A DNA stretch of 64,000 nt from Flavobacterium sp. (GTDB taxonomy: Bacteria > Bacteroidota > Bacteroidia > Flavobacteriales > Flavobacteriaceae), in contig NZ_JAQSDH010000035.1 in the NCBI RefSeq assembly GCF_029945805.1, forward strand, positions 124,001 to 188,000. The letters are read 5' to 3'. The notes beneath the pieces were generated by a model, which made no database searches, was not told the DNA's origin, and saw only the letters and a list, made by a program, of their open reading frames with translations. Made by a program: the position numbers and the translations under genes. Shown here piece after piece: positions 33,861-44,508 of this stretch; position 1 is the first letter of the stretch, and the number at the start of each line of letters is the position of its first letter.

Positions 33861-35264
33861 TTAAACATGCAATGCTCTATTGTCCGTTGCCGCCAATGCT
33901 GCTTCTTTAATAGCTTCAGCAAATGTTGGATGTGCGTGCGACATTCTAGATATATCTTCAGCCGAAGCTCTGAATTCCATTGCAGTTACTGCTTCAGCAA
34001 TCAAATCGGCACAACGCGCACCAATCATGTGAACGCCTAAAACTTCGTCCGTTTTTGCATCGGCTAATATTTTTACGAAACCATCTAAATCGCCACCAGC
34101 ACGTGCTCTTCCTAACGCTTTGAAAGGAAAACTTCCTGCTTTGTAATTTACTCCAGCTTCTTTTAATTGTTCTTCAGTTTTTCCAACAGCAGCCACTTCG
34201 GGCCATGTATAAACCACTCCAGGAATTAGATTGTAATCGATATGTGGTTTTTGTCCTGCTATAATTTCGGCAACCATTGCTCCTTCTTCTTCCGCTTTGT
34301 GCGCTAACATCGCGCCACGAACCACATCTCCAATTGCATATATGTTAGGAACATTGGTTTGTAAATGATCATTTACTTCAACCATTCCGCGTTCTGTAAT
34401 TTTGACACCAGCTTTATCAGCATTCAATCCGTCAGTATACGGGCGACGACCCACAGATACTAAAGCGTAATCGCCTTCAAGAGATAGAATTTCACCTTTG
34501 GCATTTTCGGCTTTGACCGTAACTGTTTTTCCTTTTCTATCGACAGATTGTACTTTGTGTGATGTATAGAATTTCATGCCTTGTTTTTTCAGCACTTTAG
34601 TCAATTCTTTAGACAAACTAGCATCCATTCCTGGAATAATTCGGTCCATATATTCCACAACCGAAACTTGTGCACCTAGACGAAGGTATACTTGTCCCAA
34701 TTCAATTCCGATAACACCACCACCAATAATGACTAAATGTTTAGGAACTTCTGGTAATTTTAAGGCTTCTGTTGAAGTGATAATTCGTTCTTTGTCTAAT
34801 TTAATGAAAGGTAAATTGGATGGTTTTGAACCAGTTGCAATAATTATGTTTTTGCCTTCAATCGTTTCTGAAGTGCCATCCGCTTTCGCAATAGCGACAT
34901 GAGTAGCATCTACAAACGAACCTAGTCCTTCAAAAACGGTGATTTTATTTTTATCCATTAAAAATTTCACACCGCCCGAAGTCTGATCAACCACGGCTTG
35001 CTTGCGCGCAATCATTTTTTCCAAATTCACTTTTACTTCGCCCGAAACTTCAATTCCGTGATCGGCAAAATGCTGTAATTCTTCGTAATGATGTGAGGAT
35101 GCCAATAAGGCTTTTGATGGAATGCAACCTACGTTAAGGCAAGTGCCTCCTAGAGTTGAATATTTTTCTATGATAGCGGTTTTGAAACCTAATTGGGCGC
35201 AACGGATTGCTGAAACATATCCTCCTGGGCCAGAACCTATAATGACTACGTCAAATGAACTCAT
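33861..35264 (-). CDS. lpdA: Dihydrolipoyl dehydrogenase
   Basis: The 467-residue flavoprotein has the FAD site GSGPGGYVSAIRCAQLG, the redox-active pair GGTCLNVGCIPSKALL, the NAD site IIGGGVIGIELG, and the C-terminal His-Glu couple in SHAHPTFAEAIKEA. It re-oxidises lipoamide in pyruvate and 2-oxoglutarate dehydrogenase complexes and the glycine cleavage system. The ATG at 35264 (MSSFDVVIIG) is chosen over 35303, since the longer version adds 13 atypical residues. It stands alone and is convergent with the ars operon. Confidence 0.96.
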   Translation of the reverse strand: MSSFDVVIIGSGPGGYVSAIRCAQLGFKTAIIEKYSTLGGTCLNVGCIPSKALLASSHHYEELQHFADHGIEVSGEVKVNLEKMIARKQAVVDQTSGGVKFLMDKNKITVFEGLGSFVDATHVAIAKADGTSETIEGKNIIIATGSKPSNLPFIKLDKERIITSTEALKLPEVPKHLVIIGGGVIGIELGQVYLRLGAQVSVVEYMDRIIPGMDASLSKELTKVLKKQGMKFYTSHKVQSVDRKGKTVTVKAENAKGEILSLEGDYALVSVGRRPYTDGLNADKAGVKITERGMVEVNDHLQTNVPNIYAIGDVVRGAMLAHKAEEEGAMVAEIIAGQKPHIDYNLIPGVVYTWPEVAAVGKTEEQLKEAGVNYKAGSFPFKALGRARAGGDLDGFVKILADAKTDEVLGVHMIGARCADLIAEAVTAMEFRASAEDISRMSHAHPTFAEAIKEAALAATDNRALHV

Positions 35265-35358
35265 AATGCTATATGTGGTTAATTGTTTAAATTTTTGTGT
35301 CACAAAATTACAGTTTTTATTTGAATTTTCGAGTCAAAGAAAATAAGGATTTTTAAAA

Positions 35359-35387
35359 CCGAATGTCCACTGGACATTCTCCTCTTA
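35359..35387 (+). repeat. Short interspersed palindromic element, copy 1
   Basis: It contains the perfect palindrome GAATGTCCACTGGACATTC followed by TCCTCTTA. A second copy with several differences lies inverted at 37647-37675, so the amino acid permease gene is bracketed by inverted copies. Its function is unknown. Confidence 0.65.
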
Positions 35388-35763
35388 ATATCAAATATAA
35401 GAGAAGTTTTAGAATTATTTTATATTAATACGTATAAGCATACAAGAACTGATAAAATGCTTTTTTATACTGTTAAATTATTGAAAATCAATAAAAATTA
35501 AAAATACATTTCGTAGCTTTGGTTTAGAATATTAGAAGAAATTGTTATTAAAAAACAATGAAGACAATGTTCAAAGCGGAGAAGCTTTTACAGTAAAAGT
35601 TATCCCTTAATATGCAAATCTGAGTATTATTTAAAGTAACCGTTAAGAAGAGATTTATCCTTTTGCAATTGGTAAAAACCACTAAATTTAAATAAGAAGG
35701 ACAGTAACTGGCTGTTTAAAGCAAAAGTGGGTTATGATTTTAAAAAAAATCAGAATGCGCAGA

Positions 35764-35800
35764 AAATCCGTTAGAGACTATTCTTTAACGGATTTTTTTT
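35764..35800 (+). terminator. Intrinsic terminator
   Basis: The stem AAATCCGTTA/TAACGGATTT (35764-35773 and 35786-35795) is followed by a T-run to 35800. No intact plus-strand gene precedes it; it may also stop the permease transcript from the minus side. Confidence 0.7.
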
Positions 35801-35917
35801 GTTGAAAAATAAAGTGCAGTTTTTAATATTGTTCCTATTCTTCTTTTTTAGTTTGTTAGGCAAAATTTACAACTCCCAATCAAGTACGAACGAATCCATT
35901 ATGAAATTGGGATTTTT

Positions 35918-37597
35918 TTATGCTTGTTTTTTATTCAGTTTGCTATTTTTAAAACCATACATAAAGTACACTACTAATCCAATTACCAACCAGATGCCAA
36001 ACCATTTCCAGTTGGACACAGCCATTCCTGTCAGTAGATAACAGCAGGAAATTAACCCCAATAACGGCAGTAGCGAAAGGTTTTTCCAAAAGGCTAAAAC
36101 AGCCATCACGATACAAAGAATAAAGAATACGACCAACGTGATATTAGTCGCAATTTTATCTCCCGAAAAATCAAATGTTTCACTGAAATAGGTGGGTAAA
36201 TAATACTGAACAACACCAATAGTTGCAAGGCAAAGCAATGGGAATATGAATTTTGAATTCACATACGGAATTCTGAATTTTCCTTTGGTAGCGCGTTCTA
36301 CTAATTCTGCTTCGCTTTGCGGAGATAGTAATAATACACCACCACAAACTAACACAAAAGCAAATAAAGTACCGATACTGGTGAAGTCTAATACAAAGTT
36401 TTCGTCTGTGAAGAATATCGGAATTCCAACAACCAAACCGGTGACAATGGTAGCAAAACTTGGTGTTTTATATTTTGGATGTATTTCAGAGAATTTCTTT
36501 GGCATCAAACCATCACGGCTCATGGTCATCCAAATTCTGGGTTGTCCCATCTGGAATACTAATAAAACACTAGTCATTGCCACAACAGCAGCAATAGATA
36601 CAATGAATAACATCCATTTAACTCCTTTTAATGCAAAAATTTCAGCCAATGGATCGCTTACACCCAAAAGTTTATAGGAAACCATTCCCGTTATAACAAG
36701 TGCCAGAATAATATAAACCACCGTACAAATAACCAGTGAATACATCATTCCACGAGGCAAATCACGTTGCGGATTTTTGCTTTCTTCTGCCAATGTTGAT
36801 ACAGCGTCAAAACCGATATAGGCAAAGAACACAGCGGACACACCGCCCATTACACCACCAAAACCATTAGGCATAAAAGGAGTCCAATTCTCTATGTCAA
36901 TATAAAATGCACCGACAATTATTACCAAGGCAATTATGGCTAATTTTATGTAAACCATTATATTACTAAAGTTTTTAGACTCTTTGGTGCCGCGATAAAC
37001 CAAATATGTAATCAGCATATTAATCACTACTGCGGGCAAATCAAATATGATTCGGAAGCCATTTAACGTAGGAGCAGTTTGCCATGCAGTCATTCCTTCT
37101 CCAGCTTTATTGGCTAGAATGGCATCTTGAGCTGATTTGTAGTTTATCGTAAGCCATTCCGGTAGATGAAGGTGGAAACTTTCGAGTAAATTGGTAAAAT
37201 AGCCGCTCCAAGAAAAAGCAATATAAATGTTTCCGATAGAATATTCCATTATCAAGGCCCATCCAATAATCCAAGCAAATAATTCTCCAAAAGAAACATA
37301 AGCGTAAGTATATGCACTTCCCGAAACTGGGACGCGCGAGGCAAATTCGGCATAACATAAAGCCGTTAGACCACAAGCAACAGCACAAATAGCATATAAA
37401 AAAACTACGGCTGGACCGCCTGAGAAACAGGCATTGCCAATAGCACTAAAAGTACCACCACCTATAATCGCTGCAATACCAAAGAAAGTCAAATCTTTAA
37501 CGTTTAAAACTTTGTGTAAGCCGTGTGATTCTCCATCACCGCCTTGTTTTACAATTATAGCGGTTGATTTTTTTCGAAATAGTTTGGATAATAACAT
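35918..37597 (-). CDS. APC-superfamily amino acid permease
   Basis: The 559-residue protein has 12 or more helices and the APC hallmark GIAAIIGGGTFSAIG in helix 1, then VPVSGSAYTYAYVSFGELFAWIIGW and AYIGFDAVSTLAEESKNPQRDLP in the helix 6-7 region. This is the cationic amino acid transporter-type branch (CAT/YfnA-like). The C-terminal extra helices after residue 430 also fit that branch. It imports or exchanges amino acids at the inner membrane; the exact substrate cannot be read. The gene is alone on its strand between two inverted repeat copies. Confidence 0.9.
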   Translation of the reverse strand: MLLSKLFRKKSTAIIVKQGGDGESHGLHKVLNVKDLTFFGIAAIIGGGTFSAIGNACFSGGPAVVFLYAICAVACGLTALCYAEFASRVPVSGSAYTYAYVSFGELFAWIIGWALIMEYSIGNIYIAFSWSGYFTNLLESFHLHLPEWLTINYKSAQDAILANKAGEGMTAWQTAPTLNGFRIIFDLPAVVINMLITYLVYRGTKESKNFSNIMVYIKLAIIALVIIVGAFYIDIENWTPFMPNGFGGVMGGVSAVFFAYIGFDAVSTLAEESKNPQRDLPRGMMYSLVICTVVYIILALVITGMVSYKLLGVSDPLAEIFALKGVKWMLFIVSIAAVVAMTSVLLVFQMGQPRIWMTMSRDGLMPKKFSEIHPKYKTPSFATIVTGLVVGIPIFFTDENFVLDFTSIGTLFAFVLVCGGVLLLSPQSEAELVERATKGKFRIPYVNSKFIFPLLCLATIGVVQYYLPTYFSETFDFSGDKIATNITLVVFFILCIVMAVLAFWKNLSLLPLLGLISCCYLLTGMAVSNWKWFGIWLVIGLVVYFMYGFKNSKLNKKQA

Positions 37598-37646
37598 TCT
37601 TTTGATTTTGGTTTAGAAAGAAACAAATATATAAAAGATTTGATAG

Positions 37647-37675
37647 TAAGAGGAGAATCACCAGTAGGCATTCGG
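37647..37675 (-). repeat. Short interspersed palindromic element, copy 2 (inverted)
   Basis: On the minus strand it reads CCGAATG, CCT, ACTGG, TGA, TTCTCCTCTTA, matching copy 1 at 35359-35387 except for a few bases in the two palindrome arms, which are less perfect here. Confidence 0.6.
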
Positions 37676-37753
37676 AATAAAGTAGCAAATATATACTTTG
37701 GTACTTTTTTTATATAAGTTTTGCCAATTTGTAAATAGTAATATATAATTAAA

Positions 37754-37789
37754 AACTATCGTAAAACATGATAGTTATCATTAATTTTG
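37754..37789 (+). promoter_or_regulatory. katG promoter with inverted-repeat operator
   Basis: AACTATC (37754-37760) and GATAGTT (37770-37776) form a perfect 7-base dyad with a 9-base gap, placed over the -33 region of a promoter whose -7 box is TAATTTTG (37782-37789). The start codon is at 37833. A peroxide regulator (OxyR- or PerR-like) is the natural candidate; the CTAT/ATAG halves recall OxyR half sites, but the spacing differs from the E. coli rule. Confidence 0.5.
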
Positions 37790-37826
37790 GACATCAGAAA
37801 ATGTAATTTTATAGCAACATAAATAA

Positions 37827-40013
<2,187 letters not shown>

Positions 40014-40025
40014 ATCTTTTATAAT

Positions 40026-40057
40026 AAAAATGCCTCTCAGAAATGAGAGGCATTTTT
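40026..40057. terminator. Bidirectional terminator between katG and DoxX-like gene
   Basis: The 14-base stem AAAAATGCCTCTCA/TGAGAGGCATTTTT with GAAA loop has T's on both strands and separates two convergent genes. Confidence 0.88.
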
Positions 40058-40432
40058 TTATGGAGTAAATACAGTTTTGTAATTATTCCAATACCGATAA
40101 ATTAAGAATAGGTTTCCTAAAAACAGAGCGATTGCAAGTGGCAATTGCTCAGGAACTAAAAAGTAATTAATCAATAAAATATTGATGGTTATCGGAAGAA
40201 TAATTATGTTAGCCAATGTGACATATTTTCCGATGACAAATGATAAACCACAAAGTAGCTCAATACCTTTAGCCAACGGCATTAAATAAGTAGAAGTTAC
40301 CAAACCCAATTGGAATACCTTAAAATCTCCAGTGGCAACTTTCTCTGGCATCAGTTTTAAAAAGAAACTGATAGATGCATAAAGAAGCAATGCGCCAATT
40401 AAAACACGAACAATAATGGTAGCGATTTTCAT
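40058..40432 (-). CDS. DoxX-like membrane protein
   Basis: The 124-residue protein has four predicted helices with an opening helix (IATIIVRVLIGALLLYASISFFLKLMP) and the GIELLCGLSFVIGKYVTLANIIILP segment typical of DoxX/DoxD-like proteins. Members of this broad family are linked to quinone or thiosulfate chemistry in a few cases, but most have no known role. No conserved catalytic residue can be pointed to. It is monocistronic and convergent with katG. Confidence 0.75.
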   Translation of the reverse strand: MKIATIIVRVLIGALLLYASISFFLKLMPEKVATGDFKVFQLGLVTSTYLMPLAKGIELLCGLSFVIGKYVTLANIIILPITINILLINYFLVPEQLPLAIALFLGNLFLIYRYWNNYKTVFTP

Positions 40433-40529
40433 AATAGCTGATTATTTTTGGTTAGTATACCAAAGTTAAACAAAATAAATACTAATGGATTAAGTTGAGT
40501 TATTTATTTCATTTTCAAGTTGCTAGCAG

Positions 40530-41237
40530 TTATTTTTTGATAAATTTACGATACGCTATAATTCCTAGAATTGTTAGTAAAATTAATGACCAAAGCTGAA
40601 ATATAAAAGCAAGTAGGGCTTTCATCATATACCAACTAGTTTTTAAACTATCCACGATTTGTAGTCCAATATTTGGAAGATAGGCATTGCTATTTTTTTT
40701 ATTAGCAACAATTTCTTGCTGAATACTTTCTCGTTGGTACAAATACAAAGTAACTGTACTAAAACTGACCTGATCTTCCAAGTTTAGATTTTGCAAAACA
40801 CTCTGATCACTTTCGGTTTCTCTAACTAAAATGGTATCCAATTTCGCATTCGGAACTCGAAGTCTGATGGTATTATCAACGGTAATTCGGTTAGTTTCTA
40901 GCGTACTGTCTTTACTGATTTTTGTTTCCGATTTTTCACTACTGTTGCTTTTTAAATCCGTGAAAGTTACGAATCCACCATTTTTGCCAACAATGTTTTC
41001 AATCACATAAGTTGATTTAGCAACGTTTTTTACTTTGAATTTTAAATCGGCGGTTTGAACAAATTTTCGATTACTGTCTTTTTTCTCAACAGCCGCATTG
41101 GAAGAAATTGTTGAGGTTACAGTCGAAGTAACATCCGAAGCTTCAGCGTTAGAATCGGCAAGCGAATCTGCTTGTTTACGCGCAAAGGCAAGTCCGAATA
41201 AGAGCAATGCCAAACCAAGTTTTGAAAGGTGTTTCAT
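40530..41237 (-). CDS. DUF4349-like membrane protein, short form
   Basis: The 235-residue protein has an N-terminal hydrophobic leader (KLGLALLLFGLAFA), a Ser/Thr-rich stretch, a beta domain (FVQTADLKFKVKNVAKSTYVIENIVGKNGGFV, then NTIRLRVPNAKLDTIL), and a C-terminal membrane helix (AFIFQLWSLILLTILGIIAYR). That order is DUF4349. Family members usually carry a long helical hairpin between the two beta segments (about 50-80 residues); here LVRETESDQSVLQNLNLEDQVSFSTV bridges it directly, so the coiled coil seems to be missing. The role is unknown. No lipobox cysteine is present at the leader. Confidence 0.68.
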   Translation of the reverse strand: MKHLSKLGLALLLFGLAFARKQADSLADSNAEASDVTSTVTSTISSNAAVEKKDSNRKFVQTADLKFKVKNVAKSTYVIENIVGKNGGFVTFTDLKSNSSEKSETKISKDSTLETNRITVDNTIRLRVPNAKLDTILVRETESDQSVLQNLNLEDQVSFSTVTLYLYQRESIQQEIVANKKNSNAYLPNIGLQIVDSLKTSWYMMKALLAFIFQLWSLILLTILGIIAYRKFIKK

Positions 41238-41408
41238 TTTACATTCATTTGTAAAGGGTATTAATTGCGCTTAATTTTTCGGAAACAATGAGCGTATTTT
41301 TCTATCAATAATTTTAAAATGAATTACTTGTTCAACGTTATTTCTTTCCTACTAAAAAGCAGACCACAAATTGATAATCAATATGAAATGAAAGAATAAT
41401 TTTTATTG

Positions 41409-41416
41409 TAAATTTG
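41409..41416 (+). promoter_or_regulatory. -7 promoter box of the pabB-like gene
   Basis: TAAATTTG matches the TAnnTTTG consensus. The predicted transcription start near 41423 is only about 17 bases before the TTG at 41440, which supports that TTG as the real start. Confidence 0.45.
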
Positions 41417-41439
41417 AAAATCATTAAATACACTCACTT

Positions 41440-42735
41440 TTGAGAACAAAAATTAGCCGAACTATTGATAATCCAACGCACTTTAAGCAACAACTTTTGC
41501 AATGGTCACAGCAGTTTCGTGAAGTTGTGTTTTTGGATTCTAATGACTACAAACAAAACTATTCGAGTTGCGATTGTACTTTGGCTGTGGATGCGTTTAC
41601 TTCGATAAAAACCGATTTCAGCAAAGCATTTGACGAATTAAAGCAATACCAGCAACAAAGCAAAGATTGGCTTTTTGGGTATTTGTCGTATGATTTGAAG
41701 AATACTACAGAACATTTACAGTCTAATAATTTTGATGGATTGCATTTTCCAGATTTATTCTTTTTTCAACCGAAGAAACTATTTTTATTGAATGGAAATC
41801 AATTGGAAATTCTCTATTTGAATATGGTAGATGATGAAGTAGAAAGTGATTTTGAGGAAATTAATCTGCAGAATGTGGAAAGCAAAACACAGATTGTCAC
41901 GCCGAGCACAGTCGAGGTGCAGCAGCGAGTCTCTAAAGAAAACTATATTTCCAAAATTTCAAATATGCTCGAACACATTCATCGTGGCGACATCTATGAA
42001 GTGAATTTTTGTATGGAATTTTATGCCGAAAATGCGACAATCGAACCAATAGAAATTTATCAGAAACTAAATCGTATTTCAAAACCGCCGTTTGCTACTT
42101 TCTTTAAAAATGATATGCAGTATTTACTTTCTGCATCACCAGAACGTTATCTAAAAAAGGCAGGAAACAAAATCATTTCCCAACCCATAAAAGGAACAGC
42201 CAAACGTTTTTCAGAGGCAACTTTAGATGAAAATTCCAAAATAGCATTAGAACAAAACCCAAAAGAACGCTCCGAAAACATCATGATTGTTGATTTGGTT
42301 CGCAATGATTTATCGCATACTGCCACAAAAGGTTCAGTAAAAGTGGAAGAATTGTGTAAAATATATACGTTTGAACAAGTGCACCAAATGATTTCGACGG
42401 TTGTTTCGAATGTAGAAAATACAACTTCAGCTGTAGAAATTATCAAAACCACTTTCCCAATGGGAAGCATGACTGGTGCGCCCAAGATTTCGGCTATGAA
42501 AATTATAGAAGAACTCGAAGAAACCAAACGCGGTTTATATAGCGGAGCAGTCGGTTATTTTACTCCAGATAATGATTTCGATTTTAATGTCGTAATCCGC
42601 AGCATCTTATACAATGCTAAAGAAAAATACGTGTCGTTTTCCGTCGGAAGCGCTATTACATCTTTATCAAATCCCGAAGAAGAATACGAAGAATGTCTGC
42701 TGAAAGCCAGAGCAATGTTTGAAGTTTTGAGTTAA
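41440..42735 (+). CDS. pabB: Aminodeoxychorismate/anthranilate synthase component I
   Basis: The 431-residue protein has the chorismate-binding domain with IHRGDIYEVNFCMEF, the PERYL segment (SASPERYLKKAG), SQPIKGTAKR, ENIMIVDLVRNDLSHTATKGSV and TFPMGSMTGAPKISAMKIIEELE, all characteristic. The short N-terminal domain and the IKGT motif fit PabB more than TrpE, where PIAGT is usual. It converts chorismate to aminodeoxychorismate for folate synthesis with a glutaminase partner not seen here. The start is a TTG at 41440; no ATG fits better, and the promoter spacing agrees. Confidence 0.88.
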   Translation: MRTKISRTIDNPTHFKQQLLQWSQQFREVVFLDSNDYKQNYSSCDCTLAVDAFTSIKTDFSKAFDELKQYQQQSKDWLFGYLSYDLKNTTEHLQSNNFDGLHFPDLFFFQPKKLFLLNGNQLEILYLNMVDDEVESDFEEINLQNVESKTQIVTPSTVEVQQRVSKENYISKISNMLEHIHRGDIYEVNFCMEFYAENATIEPIEIYQKLNRISKPPFATFFKNDMQYLLSASPERYLKKAGNKIISQPIKGTAKRFSEATLDENSKIALEQNPKERSENIMIVDLVRNDLSHTATKGSVKVEELCKIYTFEQVHQMISTVVSNVENTTSAVEIIKTTFPMGSMTGAPKISAMKIIEELEETKRGLYSGAVGYFTPDNDFDFNVVIRSILYNAKEKYVSFSVGSAITSLSNPEEEYEECLLKARAMFEVLS

Positions 42736-42740
42736 GTTTA

Positions 42741-42791
42741 AGGGAAAAGGGAAAAGGGAAAAGAGAAAAGGGAAAAGAAGAAAGGGAAAAG
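42741..42791 (+). repeat. GGGAAAA heptamer array
   Basis: About six units of (A)GGGAAAA, with one GAGAAAA and one GAAGAAA variant, fill the gap upstream of the four-helix-bundle gene. A complementary CCCTTTTCCCT stands at 43176-43186 just after the gene, so the gene is flanked by an inverted pair. Confidence 0.7.
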
Positions 42792-42805
42792 TAAAATCAT
42801 AAAAT

Positions 42806-43159
42806 ATGAATAGTTATAGAGATTTAATTGTTTGGCAAAAATCAATGGATTTGGTTACAAAAATTTATCAACTCATAACTCGACTTCCAAATGATGAAAA
42901 ATTTGGTTTGACATCGCAAATTAAGCGAAGTGCAGTTTCTATTCCTTCTAATATTGCTGAAGGTTATGGTCGAAATTACAAAAAAGACTATTCGAGATTT
43001 TTACAAATAGCTAGAGGCTCATTATATGAAAATCAAACACAATTAGAAATAGCAGTTAATCTTTCGTTCATTGAAACGGATGATTTAAAAGAAATTAAAG
43101 AACTTTCTTTAGAAGTCGAAAAAATGCTAAATTCGCTAATTAAAAAATTAGAAGAATAG
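42806..43159 (+). CDS. Four helix bundle protein (S23/IVS-type)
   Basis: The 117-residue all-helical protein begins MNSYRDLIVWQKSMDLVTKIYQLITRLPNDEKFGLTSQIKR and has SAVSIPSNIAEGYGR, the signature of the bacterial four-helix-bundle family first seen in 23S rRNA intervening sequences (S23). These proteins are patchily spread, often as single inserted genes, with no agreed function. Here it is not in rRNA but between pabB and tilS, flanked by the inverted GGGAAAA/CCCTTTT tracts. Mobility of the cassette is inference. Confidence 0.92.
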   Translation: MNSYRDLIVWQKSMDLVTKIYQLITRLPNDEKFGLTSQIKRSAVSIPSNIAEGYGRNYKKDYSRFLQIARGSLYENQTQLEIAVNLSFIETDDLKEIKELSLEVEKMLNSLIKKLEE

Positions 43160-43200
43160 TTTACTTTTTACTTATCCCTTTTCCCTAATTACTAAAAAAT

Positions 43201-44508
43201 ATGCTTTCAAAATTCCAAAACCACATCAATAAAAATTTTTCCTTCTTGAACGGAAAAAAACTCCTTTTGGCAACAAGCGGAGGAATTGATAGTATGGTTT
43301 TATTAGAATTATGTCATCAATTGAATTTGGATATTAGAGTCGCGCATTGTAATTTTCAATTGCGTGGCGCTGAAAGTGATGAAGATGAAAACTTCGTGAA
43401 AAACCAATGTGAAAAACTGGATATTTTGTTATTTGTAAATCATTTTGATACCAAGAAATTCGCAGACGAACACAAATTGTCCATTCAAGTTGTGGCAAGA
43501 AACCTGCGTTACGAATGGTTCAATACACTTTTGATCATCAACAATTACGATTATATTCTGATGGCTCATCATTTAGATGACAGTTTGGAAACCTTTTTAA
43601 TCAATTTCACACGCGGTTCTGGTTTGGATGGTTTGACTGGAATTCCACAACAAAACGGGAATATAATCCGTCCGTTACTGCCTTTTTCGCGAGATGAAAT
43701 TGAAGTTTTTGCTAATGCAAATGACATTCAATGGCGCGAAGACAGTAGCAATGCATCCGATAAATACCTTCGGAATAAATTGCGTCACGATGTGATTCCC
43801 GTTTTAAAAGAACTCAATCCAAGTTTATTGCCCTCGTTTGAAAGTACGATTTCTAATCTGCAACAAGCCCAAACTTTAGTAGATGATGCGTCTCGAATTG
43901 TATATAGAAAAGTTGTGGAAGATGTCGATTTCCAAAAGAAAATCAATTTGTCCGAATTGATGCAATTGCCCAACTATCAGGCGTATTTGTACCAATGGCT
44001 GGAGCCTTTTGGCTTTACGGATTGGGATTCGATTACCGATTTAGTTTCGGCACAATCTGGAAAACAAATCCATGCGCAAAAGCATTCATTGTTAAAAGAT
44101 AGAAACGAACTTATTATTTATCAGAAGCAAGAATCGGAAGAAAGTGAAGAATTTTTGATTGAAAAAGAGCAAGAACTAGTTAAATTTCCCTTAAAAATTT
44201 ACTTTTGTAAAGTAGATGACATTTCGGTTCAGTCAACTAATACTATATTTGTCGACGAAGAAAAACTTCAGTTTCCTTTGTTAATTAGAAAATGGCGTAA
44301 AGGCGATTTGTTTTATCCTTTAGGTATGCACGGTTCAAAAAAATTGAGCAAATATTTCAAAGACGAAAAATTTTCTTTGATAGAAAAATCAGAAACTTGG
44401 CTGTTATGTTCACACAATCAAATTGTTTGGATTATTGGTAAAAGACAAGACGAACGATTTAAAGTCACAAAACAAACAACTAAAATACTACAAATACAAC
44501 TTCAATAA
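43201..44508 (+). CDS. tilS: tRNA(Ile)-lysidine synthetase TilS
   Basis: The 435-residue protein has the PP-loop ATPase motif SGGIDSMVLLEL (from about residue 27), VAHCNFQLRGAESDEDE, AHHLDDSLETFLINFTRGSGLDGL and RPLLPFSRDEI, then the C-terminal RKWRKGDLFYPLGMHGSKKLSKYFKDEK domain. It attaches lysine to C34 of the CAU-anticodon tRNA-Ile, changing codon reading from AUG to AUA, and is essential. Its stop overlaps the dsbD start as TAATG, so the two are coupled. Confidence 0.97.
   Translation: MLSKFQNHINKNFSFLNGKKLLLATSGGIDSMVLLELCHQLNLDIRVAHCNFQLRGAESDEDENFVKNQCEKLDILLFVNHFDTKKFADEHKLSIQVVARNLRYEWFNTLLIINNYDYILMAHHLDDSLETFLINFTRGSGLDGLTGIPQQNGNIIRPLLPFSRDEIEVFANANDIQWREDSSNASDKYLRNKLRHDVIPVLKELNPSLLPSFESTISNLQQAQTLVDDASRIVYRKVVEDVDFQKKINLSELMQLPNYQAYLYQWLEPFGFTDWDSITDLVSAQSGKQIHAQKHSLLKDRNELIIYQKQESEESEEFLIEKEQELVKFPLKIYFCKVDDISVQSTNTIFVDEEKLQFPLLIRKWRKGDLFYPLGMHGSKKLSKYFKDEKFSLIEKSETWLLCSHNQIVWIIGKRQDERFKVTKQTTKILQIQLQ

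Larger units (their letters stand above)
35265..35917. other. Long intergenic region with repeat and possible gene remnant
   Basis: No intact gene is seen in about 650 bases. The region holds one copy of a short inverted-repeat element (35359-35387), a plus-strand reading frame remnant of about 30 codons ending at a stop near 35772 (NWLFKAKVGYDFKKNQNAQK), and a terminator (35764-35800) right after it. The remnant plus a terminator suggests the tail of a decayed plus-strand gene, but it is too short to name. Confidence 0.4.

Noticed and set aside
35799..36041. Plus-strand frame of 80 residues with a hydrophobic stretch
   Set aside because: Most of it is the complement of the permease C-terminal helices, and it follows directly on a terminator T-run.
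42741..42791. Phase-variable promoter repeat upstream of the four-helix-bundle gene
   Set aside because: The heptamer array is imperfect and lies outside any recognisable -33/-7 spacing, so switching cannot be argued from it.
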